This document shows positions 8,710 through 16,535 of a stretch of 49,587 bases of DNA, one piece after another. Under the pieces are notes generated by a model, which was not told where the DNA came from, made no database searches, and saw only the letters and a list, made by a program, of their open reading frames with translations. The number at the start of each line of letters is the position of its first letter. Position 1 is the first letter of the stretch. Origin of the DNA: an uncultured Alphaproteobacteria bacterium (GTDB taxonomy: Bacteria > Pseudomonadota > Alphaproteobacteria > HIMB59); contig CACBDV010000007.1 in assembly GCA_902538085.1 (NCBI GenBank), positions 1-49,587 of the forward strand, in the 5' to 3' direction. A program made the position numbers and the translations under genes.

Positions 8710-9786
8710 TTATCTTATTTTTAAAAGTGACAAAGCTAATAAACAAAAAAGGAAGCTTAATATCCAAAACCTAATAACTATTTTTTGTTCAGATACTCCT
8801 TTTTTTTCATAATGATGATGAAGAGGGGCCATCAAAAATATTCTTTTTCCTTTTGAAAATTTAAAATATGTAACTTGTATCATAACAGATAAAGTTTCGA
8901 TTACAAAAAGGCCTCCAGCCACAGCTAATACTATTTCTTGTTTAAGAAGAATGGAAGTTACGGCTAATGAAGCTCCCAAAGATTGCGATCCTGTGTCTCC
9001 CATGAATATTGATGCAGGACTCGAGTTAAACCATAAAAAACCAAGTAATGCTCCAATTGCTGAAGTACAAAAAATCACAATTTCTCCTGATCCTTTTATA
9101 TAATTGACTAAAAGATAATCAGAAAAATTTATGTTACCCAATACATATGCAAATATAGCAAATGTAAGAAATACAAATATTAGAGGCATTGTAACTAATC
9201 CATCTAATCCATCGGTCAAGTTAGTTGCATTTGTTGAACCAATTACAATAAGCAAAATAAGTACAAAATAAAAATAACCGAGTTCGATTGAAACATTTTT
9301 TAAGAAAGGGATGCTAAATTGGTTAAGATCAAACCCGTAAAATTTAATAGTAAAGTAAATGACTAATGTAGCAAGTAATTGACTTAAAAATTTAATTTTA
9401 GATGATATTCCTTTTCTCAACTTGACTTTTTGAAAATCATCAAAAAAACCAATTAATCCAAATGAAATTAATGTTAATATTAAAATATAGTTAAAACTCG
9501 AAAAATTCGAAGTCCACAAAATTGTACTTAAAATTATTGAAAAGAGTATGAGCACCCCACCTAGAGTTGGAGTTCCTTTTTTATGATAATGTGTGTCTGG
9601 ACCGTCATTTCTTATAGGTTGTCCTCTTGGAAAAATACTCTGTTGAATTCTAATCCAGTGAGGCATCAATATTAAGACAATAAAAAATGATGTAACTAAG
9701 GATAAGCCAGATCTAAAAGAAATATAACCAAATAAATTAAATAAAAATTCTGTATCTCTTAGTGAATATAGTAAATCACTTAACAT
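8710..9786 (-). CDS. mraY: phospho-N-acetylmuramoyl-pentapeptide transferase (lipid I synthase)
   Basis: Integral membrane enzyme that transfers phospho-MurNAc-pentapeptide to undecaprenyl phosphate to form lipid I. The 358 residues match the family length and include about ten hydrophobic helices. Signatures are 'FDDFQK' (Asp116/117), 'NATNLTDGLDGL', 'FMGDTGSQSLGASLA' and the cytoplasmic 'APLHHHYEKKGV' loop near the C terminus. The ATG start overlaps the murF stop region by 11 bases. Highly conserved and unambiguous. Confidence 0.97.
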   Translation of the reverse strand: MLSDLLYSLRDTEFLFNLFGYISFRSGLSLVTSFFIVLILMPHWIRIQQSIFPRGQPIRNDGPDTHYHKKGTPTLGGVLILFSIILSTILWTSNFSSFNYILILTLISFGLIGFFDDFQKVKLRKGISSKIKFLSQLLATLVIYFTIKFYGFDLNQFSIPFLKNVSIELGYFYFVLILLIVIGSTNATNLTDGLDGLVTMPLIFVFLTFAIFAYVLGNINFSDYLLVNYIKGSGEIVIFCTSAIGALLGFLWFNSSPASIFMGDTGSQSLGASLAVTSILLKQEIVLAVAGGLFVIETLSVMIQVTYFKFSKGKRIFLMAPLHHHYEKKGVSEQKIVIRFWILSFLFCLLALSLLKIR

Positions 9787-11074
9787 AATGTTTAATTACC
9801 ATATCTAGTTTGTTTGTTCTTGAACCCATTACAAATATATTTTTTATATTATCAATTTCACTATTCAAATATTTGATAGCTGGCATATAATTTTTATAAA
9901 AATTAAATTTATCAAATTTTTTTTTAAACTTGTAGAATTCATCTCCTATAAAAATTATTTTCTTAAAATTTAATTTATTCACCAATTCAATAATTTTAAT
10001 ATGAAAAAAATCTGACTGAGCCCCTAATTCCTTCATTGCACCCAAAATTAAGACTTTCTGTTTTATATTTCTTTTATTGAATATTAATAATTGTTTGTTC
10101 AGTGAATATGGACTTGCGTTGTAACTATGATCATAGAAAGCAATTCTTTTATTTCCAATATAAGTTAAAACTTTTTTTCCTCTAGACTCGATAATTGACT
10201 CATCATAAAATGAAGTTTTAAATTTAATTGTCTTTAAAAATTTTTTAATAAATAAAAAAGAGATTATAGCTATATTTATATAAAATTCTCCTTTGTATGA
10301 CTCAATATTATATTTCCTTTTTTTATAAATAAAATTAACAATATATTTTTTTTTATTCGACTTAATATTTCTTTGCAAATTATCAACATTTATGAGATCT
10401 ACTTTAAAATTAAGTTTACTTTTAATGTATTGAGGATCATAACTATAATTGACCAACCCATAAATAAGTCTTCTTGAATAAAATATTTTTAATTTGTTAT
10501 CTATTAGATGATTAAAATTCTTAAAATTACCAATATGAGAATTTTCAATACCTGTTACTAAGCAATAGTGTGGTTGTAAAGTTTTAACTAATTTATTCAT
10601 TTCGTTTGGGTTATTGATACCCAATTCGAAAATAGAATATTTAGATTTTAAATTTATATTCATAATAGAAAATTGTAGACCTTGGATATTATTATAATTT
10701 TTATAAGACCTGTAAGTATTAATATTATTATTACTTAATATATGAAAAATATTCTCTTTAAATGTCGTTTTACCAACAGATCCAGTCACAGCAATAATCT
10801 TTCCTTTGTATGAGTTAATTATGAACTTGCAAAAATTCTTTATAAATATTTGGGAGTCTTTTACATAAAATAATTTAGGATGGTCAGACTTTATATTTAC
10901 AATTACCAAAGATGCTTTTTTTTTTATTGCATCATGATAGTACAAGTTTCCATCATTATATTTTGTTTTTAATCCAATAAAAATGTCATTTTTTTTTAAA
11001 AGTCTAGTATCGAAAACTATTTTAGATTTATATTTTGATTTTAAATCATAAATGATTTTATAAATTTTTAGCAT
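9776..11074 (-). CDS. murF: UDP-N-acetylmuramoyl-tripeptide--D-alanyl-D-alanine ligase
   Basis: Adds D-Ala-D-Ala to the UDP-MurNAc tripeptide. The 432-residue protein has an N-terminal substrate domain with 'VFDTRLLKKNDIFIGLK', the ATP P-loop 'AVTGSVGKTT' (about 95-104), 'FELGINNPNEMNKLV' in the central domain, and the C-terminal 'YDHSYNASPYS', typical of MurF. It overlaps murE by 17 bases and mraY by 11. Diverged and short for the family, but all domains are present and the position between murE and mraY is canonical. Confidence 0.94.
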   Translation of the reverse strand: MLKIYKIIYDLKSKYKSKIVFDTRLLKKNDIFIGLKTKYNDGNLYYHDAIKKKASLVIVNIKSDHPKLFYVKDSQIFIKNFCKFIINSYKGKIIAVTGSVGKTTFKENIFHILSNNNINTYRSYKNYNNIQGLQFSIMNINLKSKYSIFELGINNPNEMNKLVKTLQPHYCLVTGIENSHIGNFKNFNHLIDNKLKIFYSRRLIYGLVNYSYDPQYIKSKLNFKVDLINVDNLQRNIKSNKKKYIVNFIYKKRKYNIESYKGEFYINIAIISFLFIKKFLKTIKFKTSFYDESIIESRGKKVLTYIGNKRIAFYDHSYNASPYSLNKQLLIFNKRNIKQKVLILGAMKELGAQSDFFHIKIIELVNKLNFKKIIFIGDEFYKFKKKFDKFNFYKNYMPAIKYLNSEIDNIKNIFVMGSRTNKLDMVIKHYVK

Positions 11075-12437
11075 AATTAGATGAAATTACTTTATCACTA
11101 AATGAATAACTTTTATTTTTGTATGTTTGTGATTCTTCATGGCCCTTTCCAGCAATAATTAAAATACCATTATTTTTATTTATATAACTTATTCCAAATT
11201 TTATAGCTTTTCTTCTATTAGGTATTTCAATTGAATTAGAAGAGTGTTTAATAAGAGTTTTTCTTATTTCAGCAGGATCTTCATTTCTGGGATTGTCATC
11301 GGTTATAATTTGTAAATTAGTATACTTTGAGACAACTCTGGCAATTTGTGGTCTTTTAGTTTTATCTCTGTTTCCACCACAACCATAAATAATAATTATA
11401 CTTTGATTAAATAGATGTAGTTTATTAAGTAAATTTTCATATGCATCCTTTGAATGTGCATAATCAATAATTATTACTTTATTATTTTTATTATAAATTA
11501 TTTCAGATCTACCAGGTGGAAATAACGTTTTATTTATATTTAAAGGAAATTTTTTTATTATTGTTCTATATACCATCAATAAGGTTATGATATTTTTGAG
11601 CATGAAATCATTAAATGAGTTTATTTTATAGGTCTTGTCTTTTAAAGTTATAAAATAATCTTTTAAACTTTTATTAGTTATAGATATTTTATTTTTAGAT
11701 AAAAATGAATCCTGAGAAAGTAAGTTTTTACCAAAGCTTTTGAATTTATTCTTTAAGGTATTATCTTGTAAAAATAAAATTGAGTTCTTAAGTTTATGGC
11801 CTTTAATAAGATTTACTTTAGATAAATGATAATTATTAATAGTTTTGTGATAATCAAGATGGTCTGATTTTAAATTTGTTAAGATACAATATTTATACTT
11901 TAAATTTCCAATTCTTCCCTCACTGTATCCAATACTAGAAACTTCAATAAAAACAAATTTTATACATTTATTATTTGCTATTTGAAGTAGATTAAGTATC
12001 TCAAAATATGAAGGTGTTGTATTTTTTAATTCTTTGACCTTTTTTGAATTAATAAAAAAACCCAAAGTACCTATATAACAAGATTTAATACCATTTATAT
12101 TAAATAATTTATTTGCACCATAGGCAATAGAAGTTTTGCCATTAGTGCCTGTAACAAAAATCAAGTTAAGATCTTTTAAATTATAAAATATTTTAACTAT
12201 GTTCTCTAAATCTTCTTTATTTTTAAAAAAGAAAAAATCGATTGAATTTTTTTCAATATTTCCCTTAAATTTAATATTACAGATAACAAATTTACATTTT
12301 TTTTTTATAGCTAATTTTTTATATTTTATAAATTTTGGATAATCATTATTGTCAAATAGGAAAATAGATTTTTTGTTGCATTCTTGCCAATTAGTGACAA
12401 TTTTAAAACCTTTTTTTTTTAAATCAGTTAATTTCAT
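11058..12437 (-). CDS. murE: UDP-N-acetylmuramoyl-L-alanyl-D-glutamate--2,6-diaminopimelate ligase
   Basis: Adds the third stem-peptide residue. The P-loop is 'FVTGTNGKTS' (about 94-103). 'IDYAHSKDAYENLL' belongs to the ATP-binding/C-terminal junction, and the 'DNPRNEDP' motif near residue 380 is the one that selects meso-diaminopimelate rather than lysine. The 459 residues are slightly short. The start codon overlaps the ftsI stop by one base (TAATG), a coupling arrangement. The inferred wall type is Gram-negative DAP peptidoglycan. Confidence 0.95.
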   Translation of the reverse strand: MKLTDLKKKGFKIVTNWQECNKKSIFLFDNNDYPKFIKYKKLAIKKKCKFVICNIKFKGNIEKNSIDFFFFKNKEDLENIVKIFYNLKDLNLIFVTGTNGKTSIAYGANKLFNINGIKSCYIGTLGFFINSKKVKELKNTTPSYFEILNLLQIANNKCIKFVFIEVSSIGYSEGRIGNLKYKYCILTNLKSDHLDYHKTINNYHLSKVNLIKGHKLKNSILFLQDNTLKNKFKSFGKNLLSQDSFLSKNKISITNKSLKDYFITLKDKTYKINSFNDFMLKNIITLLMVYRTIIKKFPLNINKTLFPPGRSEIIYNKNNKVIIIDYAHSKDAYENLLNKLHLFNQSIIIIYGCGGNRDKTKRPQIARVVSKYTNLQIITDDNPRNEDPAEIRKTLIKHSSNSIEIPNRRKAIKFGISYINKNNGILIIAGKGHEESQTYKNKSYSFSDKVISSNYAKNL

Positions 12438-13903
12438 TAAATATCTGTAGTTTTAGTGTTAATAATAGATAGATCCAGATATATGTATATCTCTTTCAAA
12501 AGATTATAAAAAGTAGGTTTGACTGTATTTCCGGCAGTCATATATTTTCCATATGTCTCTTTAGGATTTTGCATAAATGTAAAATTTAAATATTTTGGAT
12601 TGTTGTATGGAAAAAAACTTATATATGTAACATTTTGAAATTTTTCATCGTCTGAAATAATTTGATCCGCAGTTCCTGTTTTACCTGCAACTAAAAAGTT
12701 TTTGTATAGCTCATTATTAGACTCATTCGCATAAAATAATAGTTTATTAACAGTATTTGATATTTTGTTATATTTATTTTCATTTTGTTTTTCTTTTTTT
12801 TCAAATGTGGCATTAAAATTTTCTCTACCTGTTATTATTTTTCCATAAGCATTGATTAATTGTATTGGGGAAACAGATAATCCATAACCAAAAGGAATGT
12901 TATCACAATAGCTACCTCTAAAATTATTTACTGTTGGTTCAACAGAGATCATTTCAAAACCAATTTGGGTAGAATTTAAAAGACCTATTTGATCTAAGTC
13001 AGCCTTAAACTCACTTTGACAGTCCAAATTTCTCCTAATTAAAATAGCTCCCCTATTAGATGATTTTTTTAGAATGTCTCCTACTTGCATAGGTATTTCA
13101 CTATTTCTAGGAAAGTCATTAATTATTTTACTACCAATGTATACTGGTTGATCGACATCAAAGTATTCATTAATGTCAATTTTGTTATTCTTTAAGGCTG
13201 AAAAAATAGTAAATGTCTTAAAAACAGATCCAAAATCAAATTTGAGATCTTTCAAAGGTAATAAGGTTTGATCGAACTTATCTTCAACATTTCTGTTATC
13301 TAAAAAAACGTTACTAACAATTTCTTCTCTACTTAAATCAACTAAAACATTCATAGAAAAATCTGGATTTAATTTTATTGTATCATTAAGTAAGGAATCA
13401 TATATTTTCTTTTGAATTTGAATATCTAGAGACAAATCAATATCATTATTTTTTTGATCTAAATATTTCTCAATTAAAGAGACGCCTTTATGATCAATAT
13501 TTGTGTGTCCTATCATGTTATTTGTGATGACACTATGCGGGTATTTTCTTGTGAGAATTTTTTCAAATATAATATAAGGATCACCTTCATAAATTGGCTC
13601 TAAAATATCTTTTAGTGGGATATTTCTTTTTAAATACTTAACTTTGTTTTTGATATTTTTTATTGAATAATTGTAGTCAGAGTAAGCCAAAGTATTTTTA
13701 TTTAAGTCGTAGATAGTTGGTAAAGCTTTAAAATTAATATCCCTTTTATTAGGTTTAGAAATATTATCGTTATCAAAGCTTAAAAATATTAATCTTGTAA
13801 AAACAGCAATAAAAAGTGATAGAATGGTTAAAATAAAAAAATTGTAATAATTTTTTGTTTTAGAAAGTAATTTATAATCTGTTTCATTACTCAGATTGTA
13901 CAT
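12437..13903 (-). CDS. ftsI: septal class B penicillin-binding protein (PBP3 transpeptidase)
   Basis: Cross-links septal peptidoglycan in partnership with FtsW. The 488 residues contain one N-terminal membrane segment (about 22-42), a class B dimerisation domain, and a transpeptidase domain with active-site S226-x-x-K229 ('GSVFKTFT'), S281/S282-N283 ('KKSSNRG') and K408-T-G ('GKTGTAD'). It is shorter than the 550-plus residues usual for the family and has no PASTA or other C-terminal extension. The gene overlaps the ftsL-like gene by 17 bases and sits in the canonical division-cluster position. Confidence 0.94.
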   Translation of the reverse strand: MYNLSNETDYKLLSKTKNYYNFFILTILSLFIAVFTRLIFLSFDNDNISKPNKRDINFKALPTIYDLNKNTLAYSDYNYSIKNIKNKVKYLKRNIPLKDILEPIYEGDPYIIFEKILTRKYPHSVITNNMIGHTNIDHKGVSLIEKYLDQKNNDIDLSLDIQIQKKIYDSLLNDTIKLNPDFSMNVLVDLSREEIVSNVFLDNRNVEDKFDQTLLPLKDLKFDFGSVFKTFTIFSALKNNKIDINEYFDVDQPVYIGSKIINDFPRNSEIPMQVGDILKKSSNRGAILIRRNLDCQSEFKADLDQIGLLNSTQIGFEMISVEPTVNNFRGSYCDNIPFGYGLSVSPIQLINAYGKIITGRENFNATFEKKEKQNENKYNKISNTVNKLLFYANESNNELYKNFLVAGKTGTADQIISDDEKFQNVTYISFFPYNNPKYLNFTFMQNPKETYGKYMTAGNTVKPTFYNLLKEIYIYLDLSIINTKTTDI

Positions 13904-14183
13904 AATTGACCTTTATTATTGTAAAGCCATCAAACTCATTTCTATCAAATTTAATAATTTTTTTATTTTTAACAAAATCATAATTATTTAATTTGTTAAT
14001 TTGTAATTGATTTATTTGCTTTGATAGAAGTATTTCTTTATTAATGTAAGTTTGATGATCTTTAATATAATTAGTTTTTAAATTTGAAAGTTTGTTTTCA
14101 AGTATCTTTATTTGATTTTTGAAACTTAAAAATAAAATAATAAATATAAATAACAAAAAAAATTTTGAAATATGATTAATCAA
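13887..14183 (-). CDS. ftsL: FtsL-like bitopic division protein
   Basis: A 98-residue protein with a short cytoplasmic N terminus, one membrane helix (about 6-22) and a following Leu/Ile/Asn-rich amphipathic stretch likely to form a coiled coil. This is the topology of FtsL, which links FtsB/FtsQ to FtsWI. FtsL sequences are poorly conserved, so the call rests on size, topology and location between rsmH and ftsI. The start is TTG 14183, overlapping the rsmH stop as TTGA; there is no ATG before the membrane segment. Confidence 0.78.
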   Translation of the reverse strand: MINHISKFFLLFIFIILFLSFKNQIKILENKLSNLKTNYIKDHQTYINKEILLSKQINQLQINKLNNYDFVKNKKIIKFDRNEFDGFTIIKVNYVQSE

Positions 14184-15082
14184 TTTATGAATCTCCCTAC
14201 TCTCAATTTTGCAGACCTTGCCCTGCTATTTTTTAAAAGTTCATGTTTTGTTGCTATTAATGGTTTTTTAGTGAGGATCTCGTATCCCCAATTTTTATTA
14301 TTTTGAAAATTTTTGTTTTTTTTAATTTTGTTGTCTCTAAAGTAATTCTTGACTATTCTGTCCTCCAAGCTGTGAAATGAAATAATTGCTAAATATGCAT
14401 TTATTTCTAAATAATCATGCACTTTTTGCAAAAATGTCCTTAAATTTTCTAACTCTCTATTTGACTCTATCCTTAAGGCTTGAAAAGCCTGTGTTGCAAA
14501 ATGAATTTTTTTTGATCTAAAGTTGACACCACTTTTTCTTAGTAACTCTACAAATTCAAAGTTTGTATTTATCTTTTTTTGAGATCTTTGTTTTACTATA
14601 TAGTTGGCTAATTTTTCAGCCTGATTTATTTCACCATAAACATTAAAAATTCTTTGAAGATCTTCTTTATTATAATAATTGATTATTCTATATGCATTTA
14701 AATCACCACCAAGATAATTCATATTTAAATAAGAGTCTATTTTAAATGATAAACCAATTTTGCTATCTTCTAATTGATTTGATGAGTAGCCTAAATCTAA
14801 TAATATAAGGTTAAACTTTTTAATGGTTAGGTCTAAAAAATCCAGATCTTTGAAATTTGATTTGTAAAAAATTATATTTGAATAATTTTTTTTTAATTCA
14901 TTAGCAATAATTAAAGAGCTATCATCTTGATCAATAGCAGTAACGAAGTGTCCACTTTCTAAGAATCTTTTTGAATGTCCTCCACCACCAAATGTGCAAT
15001 CTAAAATTGATAAATTCCTCTTACCATCAATAAATGATAAAATTTCATTTTCCATAATAGGTATATGTTGGTTATTTATCAT
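14180..15082 (-). CDS. rsmH: 16S rRNA (cytosine(1402)-N4)-methyltransferase
   Basis: SAM-dependent methyltransferase modifying C1402 of 16S rRNA (formerly MraW). The 300 residues begin with 'HIPIMENEILSFI', followed by the SAM-binding 'DCTFGGGGHSKRFLESG' (GGGGH at 32-36), 'LILLDLGYSSNQLED', 'ATQAFQALRIESNRELENL' and 'ISFHSLEDRIVKNYF', all diagnostic. The start ATG overlaps the mraZ stop (ATGA) and the stop overlaps the ftsL start, so expression is tightly coupled within the division operon. Confidence 0.96.
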   Translation of the reverse strand: MINNQHIPIMENEILSFIDGKRNLSILDCTFGGGGHSKRFLESGHFVTAIDQDDSSLIIANELKKNYSNIIFYKSNFKDLDFLDLTIKKFNLILLDLGYSSNQLEDSKIGLSFKIDSYLNMNYLGGDLNAYRIINYYNKEDLQRIFNVYGEINQAEKLANYIVKQRSQKKINTNFEFVELLRKSGVNFRSKKIHFATQAFQALRIESNRELENLRTFLQKVHDYLEINAYLAIISFHSLEDRIVKNYFRDNKIKKNKNFQNNKNWGYEILTKKPLIATKHELLKNSRARSAKLRVGRFIN

Positions 15083-15489
15083 TTAAATTTTGCTCTTGAT
15101 ATTTTTTTGTGATTATCTCCTAATTTTTTTTCCCAAATTTCAAAATGATTACCTTTTCCTATAAATATTATTTCTTTTGATATTTTTGAAAATTTTTGAA
15201 GTTGTTCTTTTACTATAAATCTTCCCTCTTTATCTATAGTTATCTCCTCCAAGTCAGAGAGTATTGCAGTTTTAAAATGATCATTTTTTTTTGAAAAAAA
15301 ATCCTTTTCATCAAAACTTTTAATTAAAGAATTTATCTTTGAGGATAAGTGCACCTCAAGACATTCATACTTTAAACTTTTAAATATAAATGTTTTTTCT
15401 TTTGAGTTTTTTATTGTTGATCTAAATGAGGATGGGATAGCAACTCTATTTTTAGTATCAATAATTCCATAAAAAGAGGATAAAAACAT
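15079..15489 (-). CDS. mraZ: division/cell wall cluster transcriptional regulator MraZ
   Basis: MraZ is an AbrB-fold DNA-binding ring protein that represses the division cluster from repeats in its own promoter. The product starts 'MFLSSFYGIIDTKNRVAIPS', matching the first SpoVT/AbrB-like repeat; a second copy, 'ATIDxEGR'-like, appears as 'EEITIDKEGRFIVKE'. I prefer ATG 15489 because the family begins at this methionine; ATG 15495 would add two residues and overlap an operator repeat. It is the first gene of the mra/dcw series and lies just downstream of a putative promoter with four TGG-phased repeats. Confidence 0.92.
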   Translation of the reverse strand: MFLSSFYGIIDTKNRVAIPSSFRSTIKNSKEKTFIFKSLKYECLEVHLSSKINSLIKSFDEKDFFSKKNDHFKTAILSDLEEITIDKEGRFIVKEQLQKFSKISKEIIFIGKGNHFEIWEKKLGDNHKKISRAKFK

Positions 15490-15494
15490 TAGCA

Positions 15495-15527
15495 TGGTAT
15501 TTTATGGGATTATATGGGATTTTTTGG
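15495..15527 (-). promoter_or_regulatory. MraZ operator: four TGG-type boxes at 10-bp spacing
   Basis: On the plus strand, TGG occurs at 15495, 15505, 15515 and 15525, as TGGTA, TGGGA, TGGGA and TGGAA, each followed by five AT-rich bases. MraZ of Enterobacteria is known to bind TGGGN repeats separated by 5-base spacers, which is this geometry. The two perfect boxes flank the predicted -10 element of mraZ, so binding would block RNA polymerase and give autorepression. Assignment is from pattern and location; no binding data are available. Confidence 0.72.
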
Positions 15528-15536
15528 AAATAGCAA
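15509..15536 (-). promoter_or_regulatory. putative mraZ (division operon) promoter
   Basis: Read on the minus strand, TTGCTA (15536-15531) and TATAAT (15514-15509) form -35 and -10 elements with a 16-bp spacer. Transcription would begin near 15502, leaving a leader of about 13 bases before the ATG at 15489. The -35 lies directly beyond the 3' end of rnpB and the -10 is embedded between MraZ boxes. It is the only good sigma-70-type promoter visible for the whole mraZ-to-dxs series. Confidence 0.6.
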
Positions 15537-15544
15537 ATTGTATT

Positions 15545-15870
15545 GGGTAGCTATAAGCTGAGTTCTGTGTTTAAAAAAACTGCAGTCATTTATCTAGTTT
15601 AACTATTACTAATTAAATCTAGCGATCAACCCAGGCCAACTGTAGAAAAAGTTTTAGCCTCTATTTGATCTTACTCGTGATAGGGTTTGCATATTGCGAT
15701 ACTTTTTAAGTATCCGGTAAGCTCTTACCTCACCTTTTCACCCTTACCTTACGGCGGTTTATTTCTGCTGCACTTTCCCTAAGGTTACCCTCGACGGATG
15801 TTATCCGTTATCACTTTCTACGCGAGCTCAGACTTTCCTCTTTGTTAAAAAAAGCGACTGCGCGCTACCC
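15545..15870 (-). ncRNA. rnpB: RNase P RNA (class A)
   Basis: Catalytic RNA that matures tRNA 5' ends. On the minus strand the transcript opens with GGGTAGC (15870-15864) and closes with GCTACCC (15551-15545), a perfect P1 helix. The conserved 5' element GAGGAAAGTC lies at 15840-15831, and the conserved 3' element containing ACAGAACTCAGCTTATAGC lies just before P1. Internal segments such as AGAGCTTACCGG and GGGTGAAAAGGTGAGGTAAG are typical of the specificity domain. Length is about 326 bases, slightly compact. It fills the only sizeable gap between protein genes in the window. No U-rich intrinsic terminator is apparent. Confidence 0.95.
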
Positions 15871-15876
15871 ACTTTC

Positions 15877-15882
15877 ATAATA
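15877..15882 (-). promoter_or_regulatory. -10 element of the rnpB promoter
   Basis: TATTAT on the minus strand lies seven bases before the first G of the P1 helix at 15870, the expected distance to a transcription start. A -35 would fall near 15900-15905 within the 3' coding end of the amidase gene but only a weak AT-rich match is present. The promoter therefore overlaps the upstream gene. Confidence 0.5.
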
Positions 15883-15888
15883 CATCAA

Positions 15889-16533
15889 TTAAGAAAATAA
15901 TAAATTATAAAAATCTTTTAAGAACTTTTTAGATTGATACGGGGTAATATTTTTATAATTGAGAGATCTTTTTACTGCTTCAATACAATATTCTTTATAT
16001 TTTTTAATGTATGATTTATGAAAACCGTATATCTCAAGCATTTCATTTACATTATATTTATTTTTTAATTGGCTATTTTTTAAAAATCTATTAATACCTA
16101 TTTTTTTTATATAAAATTTCTCGCCTGGGTCTTGTTTTCTATTTGGAGAAATATCAGAGTGATAGATTATATCCTTATCTAGAATGAAAAAATTTCTTTT
16201 TAAAAAGAAAATTAATTTTTTTAAAGAAAAGTATTGTCTTTCTGTAAATTTTGAGTACCCAAATTTATGACCTTTATTTTCCAGTTCTATTCCAATTGAA
16301 TAATGATTTATATTAGTATTTTTCCTCCATTTAGATTTTCCTGCATGCCAAGCTTTAAATTTGGGACACAATAAATTAAATATAATACCATTTCGAGAAA
16401 CTAAGTAGTGTACACTTACATTGGATCTATTATCAGACAATTTATAATAAGCTAATTTGAGATTTTTCATTCCTGTGTAGTGGATTACTACATATTTGAC
16501 TATTTTATTTTTTTTTCTAAAGCTATAATTCAT
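15889..16533 (-). CDS. N-acetylmuramoyl-L-alanine amidase, Amidase_2 (AmpD/AmiD) family
   Basis: Zinc amidase that cleaves the MurNAc-L-Ala bond of peptidoglycan or its fragments. Of 214 residues, the Amidase_2 domain occupies about 10-150: 'YVVIHYTGM' with the first zinc His, 'SVHYLVSRNGIIF', 'AWHAGKSKW', 'SIGIELENKGH', and 'YHSDISPNRKQDPGEKF' with the remaining zinc ligands. The C-terminal 60 residues resemble the helical peptidoglycan-binding-like tail of AmiD. No signal peptide or lipobox is visible, which favours a cytoplasmic AmpD-type recycling role, although the extended tail is AmiD-like. Its ATG is only two bases from the divergent bamD start. Confidence 0.88.
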   Translation of the reverse strand: MNYSFRKKNKIVKYVVIHYTGMKNLKLAYYKLSDNRSNVSVHYLVSRNGIIFNLLCPKFKAWHAGKSKWRKNTNINHYSIGIELENKGHKFGYSKFTERQYFSLKKLIFFLKRNFFILDKDIIYHSDISPNRKQDPGEKFYIKKIGINRFLKNSQLKNKYNVNEMLEIYGFHKSYIKKYKEYCIEAVKRSLNYKNITPYQSKKFLKDFYNLLFS

Positions 16534-16535
16534 TT

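Noticed and set aside
7465-12437. Frameshift or decay in the diverged, short Mur ligases
   Set aside because: murD, murF and murE are short and Lys/Asn/Ile-rich, but all have continuous frames, intact P-loops and C-terminal motifs; the divergence fits AT bias and streamlining.
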